The notes under the pieces are model-generated. The model saw only the letters and a list, made by a program, of their open reading frames with translations. It did not search any database and was not told the origin of the DNA. This document shows positions 1 through 15,863 of a stretch of DNA of 64,000 nucleotides, piece by piece. The position numbers were made by a program, and so were the translations under genes. The stretch covers positions 9,736,501-9,800,500 of the forward strand of contig OY992840.1 in the NCBI GenBank assembly GCA_963921425.1, written 5' to 3'. This stretch comes from Dryas octopetala. Taxonomy: Eukaryota > Streptophyta > Magnoliopsida > Rosales > Rosaceae. The first letter of the stretch is position 1; the number at the start of each line of letters is the position of its first letter.

Positions 1-333
1 GCGAAATGCAAAATGGGAATCAAAATGAAATCGATTTCATTGTTTGCCTAAAAATGAGACTAGGAATGGAATTAGTGAACAATTCCATTCTATTGTTTGA
101 CTAATCATTGTAATGGAATGAAATTACATAGAAGGGATAGGAAAGGGGATCCCAAAACTTATTGGGGCTCTACTTAGAACTCCGAATTTGCGACTCGGAC
201 TTGAAACCCTATTATACTTAGCGGTATTTTTGTCAAAATAATTATATTACGTCGTAGGGTTAAAACTAAAAATAAAACAAAAAAAGATTTATTGTTTTCC
301 TATATATAGACGAAATTTACCATATTTGATTTT
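1..333. repeat. AT-rich flank with partial MITE-like repeat
   Basis: There is no gene here. The first ~150 bases contain internally repeated and partly inverted motifs around GGAATGGAATT and CAATTCCATTC, with phrases such as TTGTTTGACTAATCATT that are typical of short plant inverted-repeat elements. The left end is cut off by the window, so terminal repeats and a target duplication cannot be checked. Confidence 0.3.
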
Positions 334-1424
334 GGGAAATTTCATTAATTAAATAACCCTTTTTAATACCACTTTAACTTTTTTTACCATTCCCTCCCAA
401 CTTTATCTTTTTTGACTCTTTGGCGCCTCTTTTCGAACAAAAATACATTTTTAATCGCCACATGTGTCGATTATTTGTCTACCATTTGTCGTCGACAATC
501 AAATTTCAAATCTGAAATAACAAATCCAAGTCAAAATTTCAGATCTGGAACATCAAACGCAGATCGAAATTTCATATCTGGAACAACAAACTCATGTCGA
601 AATTTTATGGAACAACATATCTAGGTTGAAGTTTGTTAAACTTAGATCTAAAAATGAAATGACAAAAAAATCTAAATTTATTAAAGTTCCCAAGTCTCAA
701 TCCAATTTTTTTTTTTTTTTTTTTTTGTGGCTCAATAATGAATACAAATCTTTTTTCCCGATTATATCCACTACCCACAAAATTTCAAAGGAAAAAAAAG
801 AGAGAAGAAAGTAAACAAAAGAAACCCAATTGAAATGAGATGTAATAAAAGATTAGATGGGAAGCTTAGTGACATCGACGACGATCTGGGGGGAGGAGGA
901 GGAGGTGGAGGCAAAGGAAGAGGGATGCAGTGGTCGTTGAGGTTGACAAAGCGAGAGAAGAGCATGAGAGGGCAGTCATGGGCTTCCTTCGGCGACAGGT
1001 TCAAGTTTTGGTCATCGTGGGTGGAGAGGTTGATGCACGAGGATCGCTCCAGCGACTTTTGCAAGACTTGTTCTTTCTCTAGTTTTTTTGGGTTCTACTT
1101 GGATTTTGGTGTTCATTCTCTATGTGGAGGAGTGCAGAGAAGTCGGAGGAGGGAGGGAAGTGGTGTTCCTTCTTTTGATAATCTTATCTCACCAGCGATG
1201 GCTCAAATCTAATGGGAGAAGGAGGTAGGTTGATTTAGATATGTGGGTGGGTAGGTTTAGATATGTGATATGTGGAGAAGAAGAGGATGTCGATGTGGGT
1301 GGGAGATAGAAGGGCATTTTTTTTTGAAAATAGGGCAATGATTAAAAAAAGATAAAATTGGGAGGGAAGAGTACTTAAAAAAGTTAGAGTGGTATTCTAA
1401 ATGGGTTATTGAATGAAATTTCCC
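334..1424. mobile_element. MULE-like fold-back element 1 (non-autonomous)
   Basis: The ends are long inverted repeats. The left end begins GGGAAATTTCATT and runs through AATACCACTTTAAC. The reverse complement of the right end begins the same way and runs through AATACCACTCTAAC and CCCTCCCAA, with similarity over about 80 bp. The flanking 9-mers are tttgatttt (325-333) and tttgtttta (1425-1433), a 7/9 match, which suggests an aged 9-bp Mutator-type duplication. The interior holds a 33-bp tandem repeat and, at about 880-1230, a GC-richer purine tract. No transposase is present. Short ORFs inside look like low-complexity readings, not genes. Confidence 0.7.
501..622 (+). repeat. 33-bp tandem repeat, about 3.7 copies
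   Basis: AAATTTC recurs at 501, 534, 567 and 600, an exact 33-bp period. Each copy continues into a variant of A-TCTGGAACAACAAA. The period is divisible by three, so an incidental ORF through it reads as a peptide repeat, but there is no other sign of coding. Confidence 0.85.
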
Positions 1425-2549
1425 TTTGTTTTAATTTTTTCTATTTAGGTTTCCTTATTTCTAAAGTAACTATATCCACAAGAAAACAGTGCTATATATG
1501 ATAGTATATTGTTAAGAATTAGCTAGTTTTTCATTTGTTGAGTATGTTGAGAATGTATCCCATATTAATATGTAGCCTTACATTAAATAAAATATATGAT
1601 TTAATAGGTTTTTTGTTTATTGTCAATTAGTTTTGAGTATACTCATACTTCTACAAAATTAAGTGTATGATAAAACTCTATACATATATAGAGCCATATA
1701 TGCATGGTACGTATCACAGCCACTAATAAGTGTGGGTTACCTTAATTAATAAAAATTTCACATAAGAACTCTTTCCAATCACCCAACAAAATTAAGTACC
1801 ACTTGTCCACATGTATAATCACCCAAAAAAGCAAAGAATGTTTCATGCACGGGCGGGAGTGTTTGAAGAATCAAGAAAAATGATTACTCAAAACTTGCTT
1901 CATATCTTCCAAAAAAAAAAAAAGCTTTCTTCATTTGATTAAAGTTTTTTTAAACCTATACCACCCAAATTTGGGATAGTCTCACATTACCACTTAAATT
2001 AAAATGTGTAGCAATGTGAGATTCATGCCTAACTTTGTCAAGATTTCTATTTAAAATATAACTGATTTGTTGGTTCTTAGAAGACGAAAATTTTAAAAGA
2101 ATTAGGCTTCAAGCTCGCATGATAACAAATTAATGAATTATGTGACAATGACTTAATTTATTTTTCTGAGCGAGAATGTGAGACGAAACCCAAAATTTGG
2201 ATAATATAGGTGTAAAAAACCCCTTGATTATTTAATCAACCTAGAGTAGTTCACACTTACCCACCTCAACATGACAAGACGTACTCAACCAAGTATAACA
2301 AACACAATTCAAGCTAACTTACTAATTGTGACAATGCCAAGTCCTCCATGCATCCTAGTCTACCCTTCTTCTAGTCGTCAATTTGGATAAGAATCTTTAT
2401 CAGAACACACTGCATGCAATTGATCTGCGTTCAATGTTGAACACACTTCTTCTAGTTCTTCATTGGGTAGTGGACTAATGGAAAATATTTATTGGGTCTC
2501 TTATTTGATAATTTAAGGCCACGTACATTTGATATCTAAGATTGAGTTA

Positions 2550-2812
2550 AATAGGTTAATTAACTAACTAAATATATTCAAGGTATATTGAAGAAAAGAA
2601 TAGAGGCACTTCTAACTTTTGTCCAATTTGAAAAAAGAAGATGAATTAATAATAAGGGAAACTTATCAATTCCAATCACTACAAAATGATGGGATATCAA
2701 CCCCTTATAACTAATTCATCTTCTTAATTCCTATACACAAAATTTTATTAGTTAGCCTTAATTTCTTCCTTCAATATGCCTTGAATTTAGTTAGTTAACC
2801 TATCCAATCCAA
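2550..2812. mobile_element. Fold-back MITE-like inverted repeat
   Basis: The left arm contains AATAGGTTAATTAACTAACTAAA, then CAAGGTATATTGAAGAA and AAGAAGATGAATTA. The reverse complement of the right arm repeats these in order: ATAGGTTAACTAACTAAA, CAAGGCATATTGAAGGA and AAGAAGATGAATTA. The arms are about 110 bp each. The ends and target duplication are not certain. Confidence 0.6.
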
Positions 2813-4560
2813 TCTTGAGAACCCCAAAGGAAGCCTAAGCTTTTTGTATGGATTTTCAGTAATTACTATTAATTTTTCGCTTCTTTTTACCTCTAATGTA
2901 AAAATAAAACAAGAGTATGGATATCTTATGTTGATCTTGTCTCTTATGTCTAAAACTACGCCATTTTTTACTATATAAATCCTAAATATTAACTCTAATC
3001 CAAAACTCTTAATCCATAAACCCAAAGCAATGTTGTCTTGAATATAAATACAAGTAAGCACAAAAAATGATCAGAGCTAGGATCCTATTTCAAATAAAAC
3101 ATATGGTAGAAATGCTGATAATTCCCCCAAAAAATTTCTTGGAATTATCCTCATTAATTAAAAGATATTATGACTAATTGTTGTTATATATGCTTCTTGT
3201 GTAATTTTCAGCCATGTAATTATTTGGTGTAACTAAATTAATAATACTTTTGGTCACGAAAAATGTGTTAGTTGTTACTAAATTAAACATCTAGTCACCG
3301 GCTAGTCTTGAGTCTTGACACATTTTTTGGGCTATACATTTTAGTGAGAAACCTTTATAATTTTATCTCAATTTCTGTTGTGTCTAAAAACAATTTTTTT
3401 GGTAGTGAATGAAAAGGAAAGTTAGAATGTCATTCATGGCCCATCATGTACACTTTCACTACTGATGGCATGCAGCTACATATGCATGGATTCATTCATG
3501 CATGCATGCATTAATACATATGACTGTATAGATGTACGAATGAGGAAAGCTATCACTGTAAAAAGCCTGTTAGGAGCTATTTGTTGCTGTTTGTGGGGAT
3601 ATGAGGATCTTTGAATCTCATTCTCACTCTATAGCTCTCTCTCTCTCTCTCTCTTCTCTCCCATGGTCTTATGGGGGCCGGTGTGGAATTGAATTAATGG
3701 GTGGGGTTGGGTTGGGTAAAAACCGATAAAGTTGAAACCTAGTGTTTCTCTGGTGTCTGATATATTTTGGCATCTCCAAAACTGAGCTTTGGCTTTGGCT
3801 TTGGCTTTGCCTCCTCTCTGTGTGACTGTGAGTCATGCAAGTCAAGTACGTACGAGTTTTAAAGGAAGGGCGGTGGTGATGTCTTTTGGCTTTAGCTCTG
3901 CTGCTGATCAAGCCACATGACATGCACTAGTCTCTCCCTCCACCCATGTTTCATGGGCATGAGCAATTTCTTGTTCTTTCTGAGCCCACACAAGGACATA
4001 GTAATTAGTAATGGACATAATGTCCTACAAAAGGGATGGGCCGATGGGGTTAGAGGCTTAGATCAAGCACATGGTAATTAATTGCCCTTCTTTTATCAAT
4101 CAGTACTCTGTAACTCTCACCCCTAGCTAGCTTTACTCTGATTAATTCCAGTCGGATAAGGACAAAGGACCCTACTTGGAGTGATTCGGTCGACTTGGAC
4201 TCTAGCCTGTACTTTCTACAAATTAAAGATCTGAGGTGCGCGCTGTTTCAACTACATAACTAGATTTTTTTTTAGATGAGAAGGTACATGTATAATATTA
4301 TAATTCGGCTTATTTGATAGATTTAATATGAGGAAAAAATAAGGAATAACACATTTAATAATTAGATTTAACACTATTAAAATCAAGAATTCGTTAAAGT
4401 AAATTCATTGAATGAGTTATCCTCTTACTTGTTCTTCAACGTACTGTATAATACTATAACCTTTTTTTGCTTTTGGATGATAAAAAAATCTCAACAACCC
4501 ACTTCTTCATTGAGTACCAAAATCTTTACATAAACTCAAGATATGTGATATTATAATTAA

Positions 4561-4920
4561 GGGCAAACGACCATTTTGGTCCATGTAGTTTAGTGATTGT
4601 TCTAATTTTGTCATCATTGTTTCAATTTTTTCAATTAAGTTTTTATAGTTTCGAAATTGTTTCAATTAAATCTAAAATTAGATTTCCTTCAAGTTTTTAA
4701 ATGGTAGAACCTTTAAGGCAGGGGCATAATTGCTTCATTCAAAAGCCAATGGTAACAATCTTTTTGTTCTTGAACCATTATACCCTTGCCTTAACAGTTC
4801 TATCATCTAAAAAATGGATGGAAATCTAATTTTGGACTTGATTGAAACAATTTCAAAAGTATAATGACTTGATTGAAAAAATTAAATAACAAGGACGAAA
4901 TTGAAACAACCACCAAACAT
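4561..4920. mobile_element. Fold-back MITE-like inverted repeat
   Basis: The left arm reads GTTTAGTGATTGTTCTAATTTTGTC..., then TTTCAATTTTTTCAATTAAG and AAATTAGATTTCC. The reverse complement of the right arm carries diverged copies of all three blocks in the same order, over roughly 150 bp. The left side extends about 30 bp beyond the right, so one end is probably truncated. AATTAA flanks both sides, but the sequence is too simple for a firm duplication call. Confidence 0.55.
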
Positions 4921-5392
4921 AATTAACCACAAATTATACTTTCGAAGTGAAAAGAAAACAAATTATATAACAATGTTGATGCCTTACATTTACATTCACC
5001 AAACAAAATGGTGGGTGAGAATTGTATAACAAGCAAATTATATTGTTCAAGGTGTATCATATATAGATGTTGAGTATATAAATTAAATCTCACATATATC
5101 GAGAGTCTTCAGTTTTGCATTACAATATATAAGATAATAAGTCTATTTATTTATTGTCAATTGATTTTGAGTTAAATACTTTGACTTTTGATATAAGTCG
5201 TACTTTTGATCAAATTCCACCACATCAAAAATTCAAAATTTTAGGCTTTACATCATAATTATAAATATTGAGTCTCACACTCATTACCAAATTAATGATT
5301 TCGAATTGGATCATTGTATGTGACCTAATCGCTATAGTGGAAACTATAATCCTCTCATCGTATACACCCACCAACTCTGGGTGAAGACATAC

Positions 5393-5412
5393 ATATATAT
5401 ATATATATATAT
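5393..5412. repeat. (AT)n microsatellite
   Basis: A perfect AT dinucleotide run of about 10 units. Confidence 0.9.
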
Positions 5413-6481
5413 CAATCCTTTTATTGACTGAATTAAGCTTGGATTTTTTTGCATTTTAGTATTTGTTCTCGTGCATATGTAGTCTCCCATAGATTCCGGT
5501 TATGGCATGGCCAAGAACATGAAAAACTGCACTAAATCATTCATTGGTTTAGGTTCATGACACAAATGAAAAATAAAACGAAACAGAAAAAGAAACTAAA
5601 AAGAAGTAAGGTTAGTTATAGAAATGCTCTCTAAACTATTACTCATACGCGTCTCATTTTGCCTCCAAACTTTATTTTTCACGTCACTTTGCCCCTATCC
5701 GTCAATTCTATTAACTTTTCTAACTCATGTGTACCTTGACTGTCAATATAGGCCTTTGAAAAAATCCAAAAAAAAAAAAAACTAAATTCAATAATGGGAG
5801 ACTAGTGAAAATATCCCTTTACAATTTTGATCCCAAATGTGTGCTAATGTTATTTGTCCCAATTTTTTTTCCCAACTTCCGTGTTTATACATTAGATTCT
5901 AAGAAAAAGATAAACTTTGTCAAATGACACGAAGATAAACATTGGATCACGGTGCAGTATTTTTCTGGTCGTTGAGAATTCGAGATGTGTGACCAAGAGC
6001 TCTCTAGCTGGATGCTTTCAAAGGCCTGTGGAGGCCGCCACTTCAAGATAAAGTGGCCCAAATTTTCTTAGCCATTCTGCTTACCATTAGAGCCCTTTTA
6101 TGGCCCATATAGGCCCATTTTACGCATCCACAAATGTAGCTCAGTTCAGGTATCTCATGTCTAGGAAAATTAATGCAGTTATAATTGGTAAATTTCATTG
6201 ACAACAATAACATACAAAAGATTAATAAAGTTTTTAGCAAAAGTTTAACAGGACAGTTTTCGCTTGGGTAAAGACAAATAAAAATTGATTGCAAGCAAAT
6301 TGGTTTAGATTGATAAAAAAAAAAAAAAAAAAAAAAGGTTTATAGGACACCCTCAATTACTATAATCCAATGATATTTCTCTCCTTAATACTGGGAGAGT
6401 TCTTAAGTTCAAATCTATTCTCTTTTAAATAAGTAAAAACAAAAAACAAAAAAACATAGTCTACCAACCCCAACTAACAGA

Positions 6482-6642
6482 TTTTCTCTTATAAGCATAA
6501 ATATATAAGCTATGAAACTATGTAAGGTTTGAGCCATTGATTGCCAAGTACCTATTTTATTTAATTTAAAAACTTGCAATCTAATGACTTAAAACTTTGC
6601 ATGCCTATGCATGTTTATATAACTTATGCTTATAAAAGAAAA
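6482..6642. mobile_element. Short hairpin MITE (CTTATAAGC family)
   Basis: The terminal inverted repeat is TTTTCTCTTATAAGCATAA on the left and its near reverse complement TTATGCTTATAAAAGAAAA on the right. The core TGCAATCTAATG is shared with the hairpin in intron 4 of the TL17.4-like gene (9626-9784), so the two copies belong to one family. Confidence 0.65.
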
Positions 6643-7224
6643 GCTCCCTCAATTAAATGGAAAATTATTTGATGTGACCATAACATCAACATCACGTGCA
6701 TATCCAACTAAATACACAAAATTGAAAAAACATATGAAGTGAAATAACCTTCCTTTGGTCAATTTTTATAGTCCATAATAACCCAAAGAAATATGGTGTA
6801 AAATAAATGGGATTGGTCCAGCACTCCAGCTCGAGCTAATCCTACTTCTGTTGGGCTAAGGTCTGGTTCGACCCAAGAAGACCCAATGATTTGTTGGGTT
6901 GACTCAACAAAGAAAATGTTGACCTTGGTCCGGCTTATGCCTGGCTATAGACAGACCAATGGGTTATTGGGCTGACCAATAGACCAGCGGGCATGTTTCA
7001 TTTTTTAATCAAGTGTTTAATTAAAGTTTAAACATTAATTTTTCTTTTCTTAGAGAAAGTTTAATAACACAACAGCTAAAAGAGTTTTTGACATTGAGTT
7101 CTGAGTTCTGAGTTCTGACTGATACAAAGCTCATTGGTTTATGAAGTTAAGTATCAGAATCTGATTTTTCATTTTGCTGTCCTTTTTAAACTTATCCAAC
7201 TATTATTTCTATTTGGGCTAGAGA

Positions 7225-7600
7225 TATCACTCTCAGACTAAATTTTTTGATATTTTACTCTTTAAATTCAATTTCGTTAAACAATTTACTCTAAAAATAT
7301 TGAAATTAATATCTTCGTTAGTTATGCACATATGGCACCATGTGGCATTCTATATGAAGACGAAAATGACATCAGAAAGAAGGCCACTTGATGCCAACAC
7401 GGCGCTATTTGTTTTTTGGTTGGAAAGAGGAGAAATCGAACTTGGGTGCATTGTGAGTAATTTTACGACCTCCTTAACTGAGCTATCCAATACCAAAAAC
7501 GCTATTCGTTCAAAACTAATGGAAAAATTGAGTTTTTAATGATATTTTGGTACACTGAGTAATGAAATTGAATTTGAGGGTGGTATATTTAATTAACCCT
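7225..7600. repeat. Diverged fold-back repeat with internal tRNA-like boxes
   Basis: The left side AAATTCAATTTCGTTA and the reverse complement of the right side AAATTCAATTTCATTA pair over a diverged arm of about 60 bp. On the minus strand, 7447-7493 contains an A-box-like GGATAGCTCAGTTAAGGAG and a B-box-like CCCAAGTTCGATTTC, the layout of a decayed tRNA or tRNA-derived SINE. No clean target duplication was found. Confidence 0.4.
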
Positions 7601-7877
7601 TTCTATTATAATAGAGAATCTGAAAATTGATCATGCCAAAGCATCATTTTTATCTCAAGCTTTTATAGCCCTTGATATCAAGATGACTTGGCATGGCACC
7701 AAGTGGCAAACCACAAACCAAAGAAGAAACAAACACACGTGTGCTCATCCGAACCACAAAATATGTGGTTCATCTCAGGTTTGAATCAAAACCTTCCTAA
7801 TCCATTTCTGTCCCAAGTCTTCCCTCACAGTCTAACTTCTGTACTTGTTGCAACATTGGTAGCAAAAACACTCTGCA

Positions 7878-10833
7878 ATGGCACTCACTTTTATTTCCCC
7901 ACCATCCATTAAATCCTTAACTACTTCTTCTTCAAATTCAAAGGCTCCTCCAATCCGTCTGCAACCCCTCTCTAAACCCTTTTCCATGGTCTGTCAGATG
8001 GACCCCAAGAGACATCACCTTCATGGTAAGTCCTTCTATTCTATTATATAGTCTAAGTTGTTACTGTCATCTTAAACATGTAGTTCCAAGCCTAGTAGCT
8101 TACTGAGTTTTCTCAAAAAGGAAGATTGTTCCAACAAGCAGTGCATGACCATTAATGGAGGAGAGTCAAAGCAATGGAGAAACATTGTTTCAGTAGCATT
8201 GGCAGCTGTTGCAGTTATTGGCTTGAGCTCTGACATGCCCGCCATTGCCGACCTCAATAAATTCGAAGCCGAAACGCCTGGTGAATTTGGGATAGGATCA
8301 GCAGCCCAATTTGGTTCTGCAGACCTCAGGTCCCATTTCTCTTTAAAAACTGTGTTGTAAGCCTTTTTGGGTTCTGGATAGAGGATTAAATTCTGTTCCA
8401 TTCTTGTTATGCAGGAAAGCTGTACATGTGAATGAAAATTTCAGGTAATTTTTCATTTTGGGGTTCCGAATTTAGATTTTAGACCCAATTTTCATAGAAA
8501 ACATAGACAAGAGAAGAACTGTCTGTAGAAGACAAAAAAAAGAAAAAAACATATCTGCATTTTCATTGGTAGCTGATTTTTTTTTTTTTTTTTGGGTTGC
8601 TATCTGTAGCATGGTGTTTTGTTTGTTTTGCTGTTTGCTTGATTGCAAGCTTGCTGCTCTTTACTGCTTTTTGGAACTTAGGTTTTTTTTTTTTTTTGCG
8701 ATCTTGTATATTTAATCAATCTAAATGGCTGATACAGAAGAGCCAATTTTACATCTGCGGATATGAGGGAATCTGATTTCAGTGGTTCAACATTCAATGG
8801 TGCATACATGGAGAAAGCTGTTGCATATAAGGCAAATTTTGCAGGTAAGCTTGTTTCCATTGAACATCATATTGTACAAACAGAACCCATAATATGAACA
8901 ATTGAAAGGTACTAGAAGCACAAATAACTTTTAGCAACTTTATCATTCAACAATATTTTACATCAGAAAGATAGAACCCCCTCAGATCAGTACAATCATT
9001 CCTTAGAAATTGATTCTTACTACCATATTTGCCTGAAAAATCTCCTCAAGCCTTGTTTCCTGTTTTTACTCAGCTTCTTTCCCAAATCTTGGTTACATTT
9101 TAAGGATACCATATAGGAATCAGATTACTCTTGCAAGTACTTCAGACACTCCAATTGTATCAACTTGACTTCACCTTCGGTGACATCTCTTCTGCACCAG
9201 TTCTTGTTTCCCAAACTCAGTTCTAAAATCAGCAATGTCTTAATTGAAAGCATTCTCGATTCTTCTATTTGAACACATTTTCCATTCGCCATTGGAACTC
9301 TTTTCAAACTCATTTTCGGAGAGCCTCCATTGATTTCCAAAACCTTGGATCACAATGGCTCCAACCCAGAGTTTTTGCTGCTTTGGAAAATTCAATTCCC
9401 ATGGCAATGTAAGGAGACTTTCTTACTCACAAGAGAAACATAAAAATACTAGAAGAAAGAATCCTAATTAAAAAACTTGCAATGGCCTATAACTCTTTTC
9501 ACAGAAAAAAGGATATACCAGTTACTGTCAATTTAATTGAGTGCCTAAATTTAGATATTATATTTCTATGTTATGATCACACACTACACACAACCCATAT
9601 CAAAAATATTTTGTTTTTTGCTACAAATTCTCTTATAAGCATGAGAAATGTAAGCATACATAAGCATGAGAAGGGTGAGCTATTGGATTGCAAATACCTA
9701 CTTTATTTAGATAAAATTCTTGCAATCTAATGGCTCACCCTTATGTTTATGTACGTTTACCTTTCTCATGCTTATAAGAGAATTCCTCTTGTTTCCGTTG
9801 CGTTATGTTTTCTAACAGTATACTCCAAACATATTGTAATGACTAGAGGAGTTAGCTATGCTTTAGCTTATAAGAACATAAGCTAATTTCATACAATTTC
9901 CAATTGTTTCATCATTCTACTTTAAAACCTGCACTTAATATGGTGTTCTTTTTGTTCTGACATTGTGTTTGAAAACTGCACCTTTTCTTGTGCATTATCC
10001 AGGATTGGTATCTCTTCTAGGTTTCTTGTTGCATATTGTCCTACAAGTTACAATTAAATGAATCTTTCACAACTTCATGAAGTGTCAATTTTCACACAAG
10101 AAGTCCTTAATTTGTTAATTTGTTTTGACATTTCACAGGTGCAGATTTGAGCGACACGTTAATGGATCGAATGGTATTGCTTGAAATCTTAGCACAAAAT
10201 CCTAAACTATTTGACTTTAACATAATTTAGGCATAGTTTTTGAAACTTGGAGTTCGTTGAAACACTACCTTTTTTCTTTCATTTCCATAGCTCAAGAATT
10301 ATAATGATCGCAGGTTCTTAATGAAGCTAATCTCAGAAATGCCGTGCTTGTTAGATCGGTTCTCACCCGCAGTGATCTTGGTGGTGCCCAAATTGAAGGT
10401 GCTGACTTCAGTGATGCGGTTTTGGACCTCCTCCAGAAGCAGGTACTGTATATTGTTTATGTTCAGTTAGAAATATATTTCCTTCAAAATCAGATCCTAG
10501 CCTTGTATATATTCCACATTAGTGTTTTTAGACAAATAATATGGATATACTTATGCTGTAAGTCTGTAACATTCTCTTCCTTAGCATAGCATGTATATTC
10601 TTACTAGATACTAATTCTTGGGTTTGTTCATAATCATATAGGCTCTTTGCAAGTATGCAAGTGGGACGAACCCAACTACAGGGGTGAGCACCAGAGCAAG
10701 CCTAGGTTGTGGAAACAGTCGACGAAATGCTTATGGCACTCCCTCTTCCCCTCTGTTAAGTGCTCCTCCTCCAAGACTGCTTGATCGGGATGGATTCTGT
10801 GATCAAGGCACTGGTCTTTGTGATGTAAAATGA
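7878..10833 (+). CDS. TL17: Thylakoid lumenal pentapeptide-repeat protein (TL17.4-like)
   Basis: The product is a soluble thylakoid-lumen protein of unknown biochemical role. The model has seven exons: 7878-8025, 8125-8329, 8415-8444, 8738-8844, 10139-10173, 10314-10442 and 10642-10833, giving 281 aa. Residues 1-49 are Ser/Thr-rich like a stromal transit peptide. Residues about 67-91 are a hydrophobic lumen signal ending MPAIA before DLNKFEAE, an AxA-type cleavage site, with no twin arginine. The mature part opens with RRANFTSADMRESDF and GADLSDTLMD, which are A(D/N)LxX pentapeptide repeats running to about residue 215. The tail has conserved cysteines in LGCGNSRRNAYG and ends GFCDQGTGLCDVK. 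From memory, this order matches Arabidopsis At5g53490. The exon 1/2 junction is the weak point: the more typical acceptor at 8083 would shift frame into a stop, so 8125 was chosen. TL15-type paralogues are the alternative. The gene converges on PRORS1. Confidence 0.9.
9626..9784. mobile_element. Hairpin MITE inside intron 4 of the TL17.4-like gene
   Basis: Near-perfect inverted arms: AATTCTCTTATAAGCATGAG on the left and its reverse complement at the right end. A second inner inverted pair is AGGGTGAGC and GGCTCACCCT. It is the same family as the hairpin at 6482-6642. The arms are much better preserved here, so this is probably the younger copy. Confidence 0.8.
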
Positions 10834-11626
10834 TTCCAAAGTAATGCATGGTAATTAATTTTACCAACATCATTAATCACATACCAATACCATATCCGTG
10901 CATAGATGTATGTGCAAATGTGGGATATAAGAAAATGCAGAGATCGAACCAAAACACCTGTATATCCTTGAAACATCAGGAAACCCTAAACCATGAAACA
11001 CATTTGAAACAGCAGGCAAGGCATCAGGTTTTGATTATGATCATATTTTGATGAGACACATTACATTCTCATTTCCATGGCTCATGTGTTTTGCTCTGTT
11101 CTAAATGCCATTTCCTTAGTTGACTATGTGCATGCAAGCTCTTACAGTAGGGAATCTGGATAATAAGCAGACTGGTTTATCAGTAAATTTTATAGACTGA
11201 GGCTATTTACTCATTCTTCTGTCAACTAGAATTATAAAGGGATTTGATCAGCCTATTCATAATCTGATTGCAAGAGAAGTTTGTGACTGAGATTGGCAAT
11301 TATGGTTTTCTTGCTGGTGGTTGCCTATGAGAGGACCATGTGGTCCATTTCATGACAAAACTCATCTTCTGCAACTTAATTGTTGATGAGGATACATACA
11401 CCAAATAACAATACTTTCTTTCTTGATCACCAAAAATCCATAACAATACTTCTTAATCATCATTCAAGGATCAGAAGAATCGAGGAAATTAGCAAACGAA
11501 CTGCTTTAACATTTCGTACAAGTTGGTATGTATGTTACATCACTTTTCACTTTTGACAAAACAAACCACAAGTAACATCTACATCTGTGCAGCAAACAAT
11601 ATCAGTTGGAAGGGGAACCTGGAAAC
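10834..11626. other. Convergent 3' intergenic region
   Basis: This 793-bp gap lies between the stop codons of the TL17.4-like gene and PRORS1 and must hold both 3' untranslated regions. No further gene or repeat is visible. Confidence 0.7.
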
Positions 11627-15854
<4,228 letters not shown>

Positions 15855-15863
15855 TAAAATTTT

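Larger units (their letters stand above)
1425..7877. other. Intergenic region without recognisable genes
   Basis: About 6.4 kb of AT-rich DNA upstream of the TL17.4-like gene. It holds fold-back repeats near 2550-2812, 4561-4920, 6482-6642 and 7225-7600, a CT microsatellite (about 3635-3653), an AT microsatellite (5393-5412) and several homopolymer runs. The short ORFs have no recognisable domains and no splice context. Confidence 0.6.
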
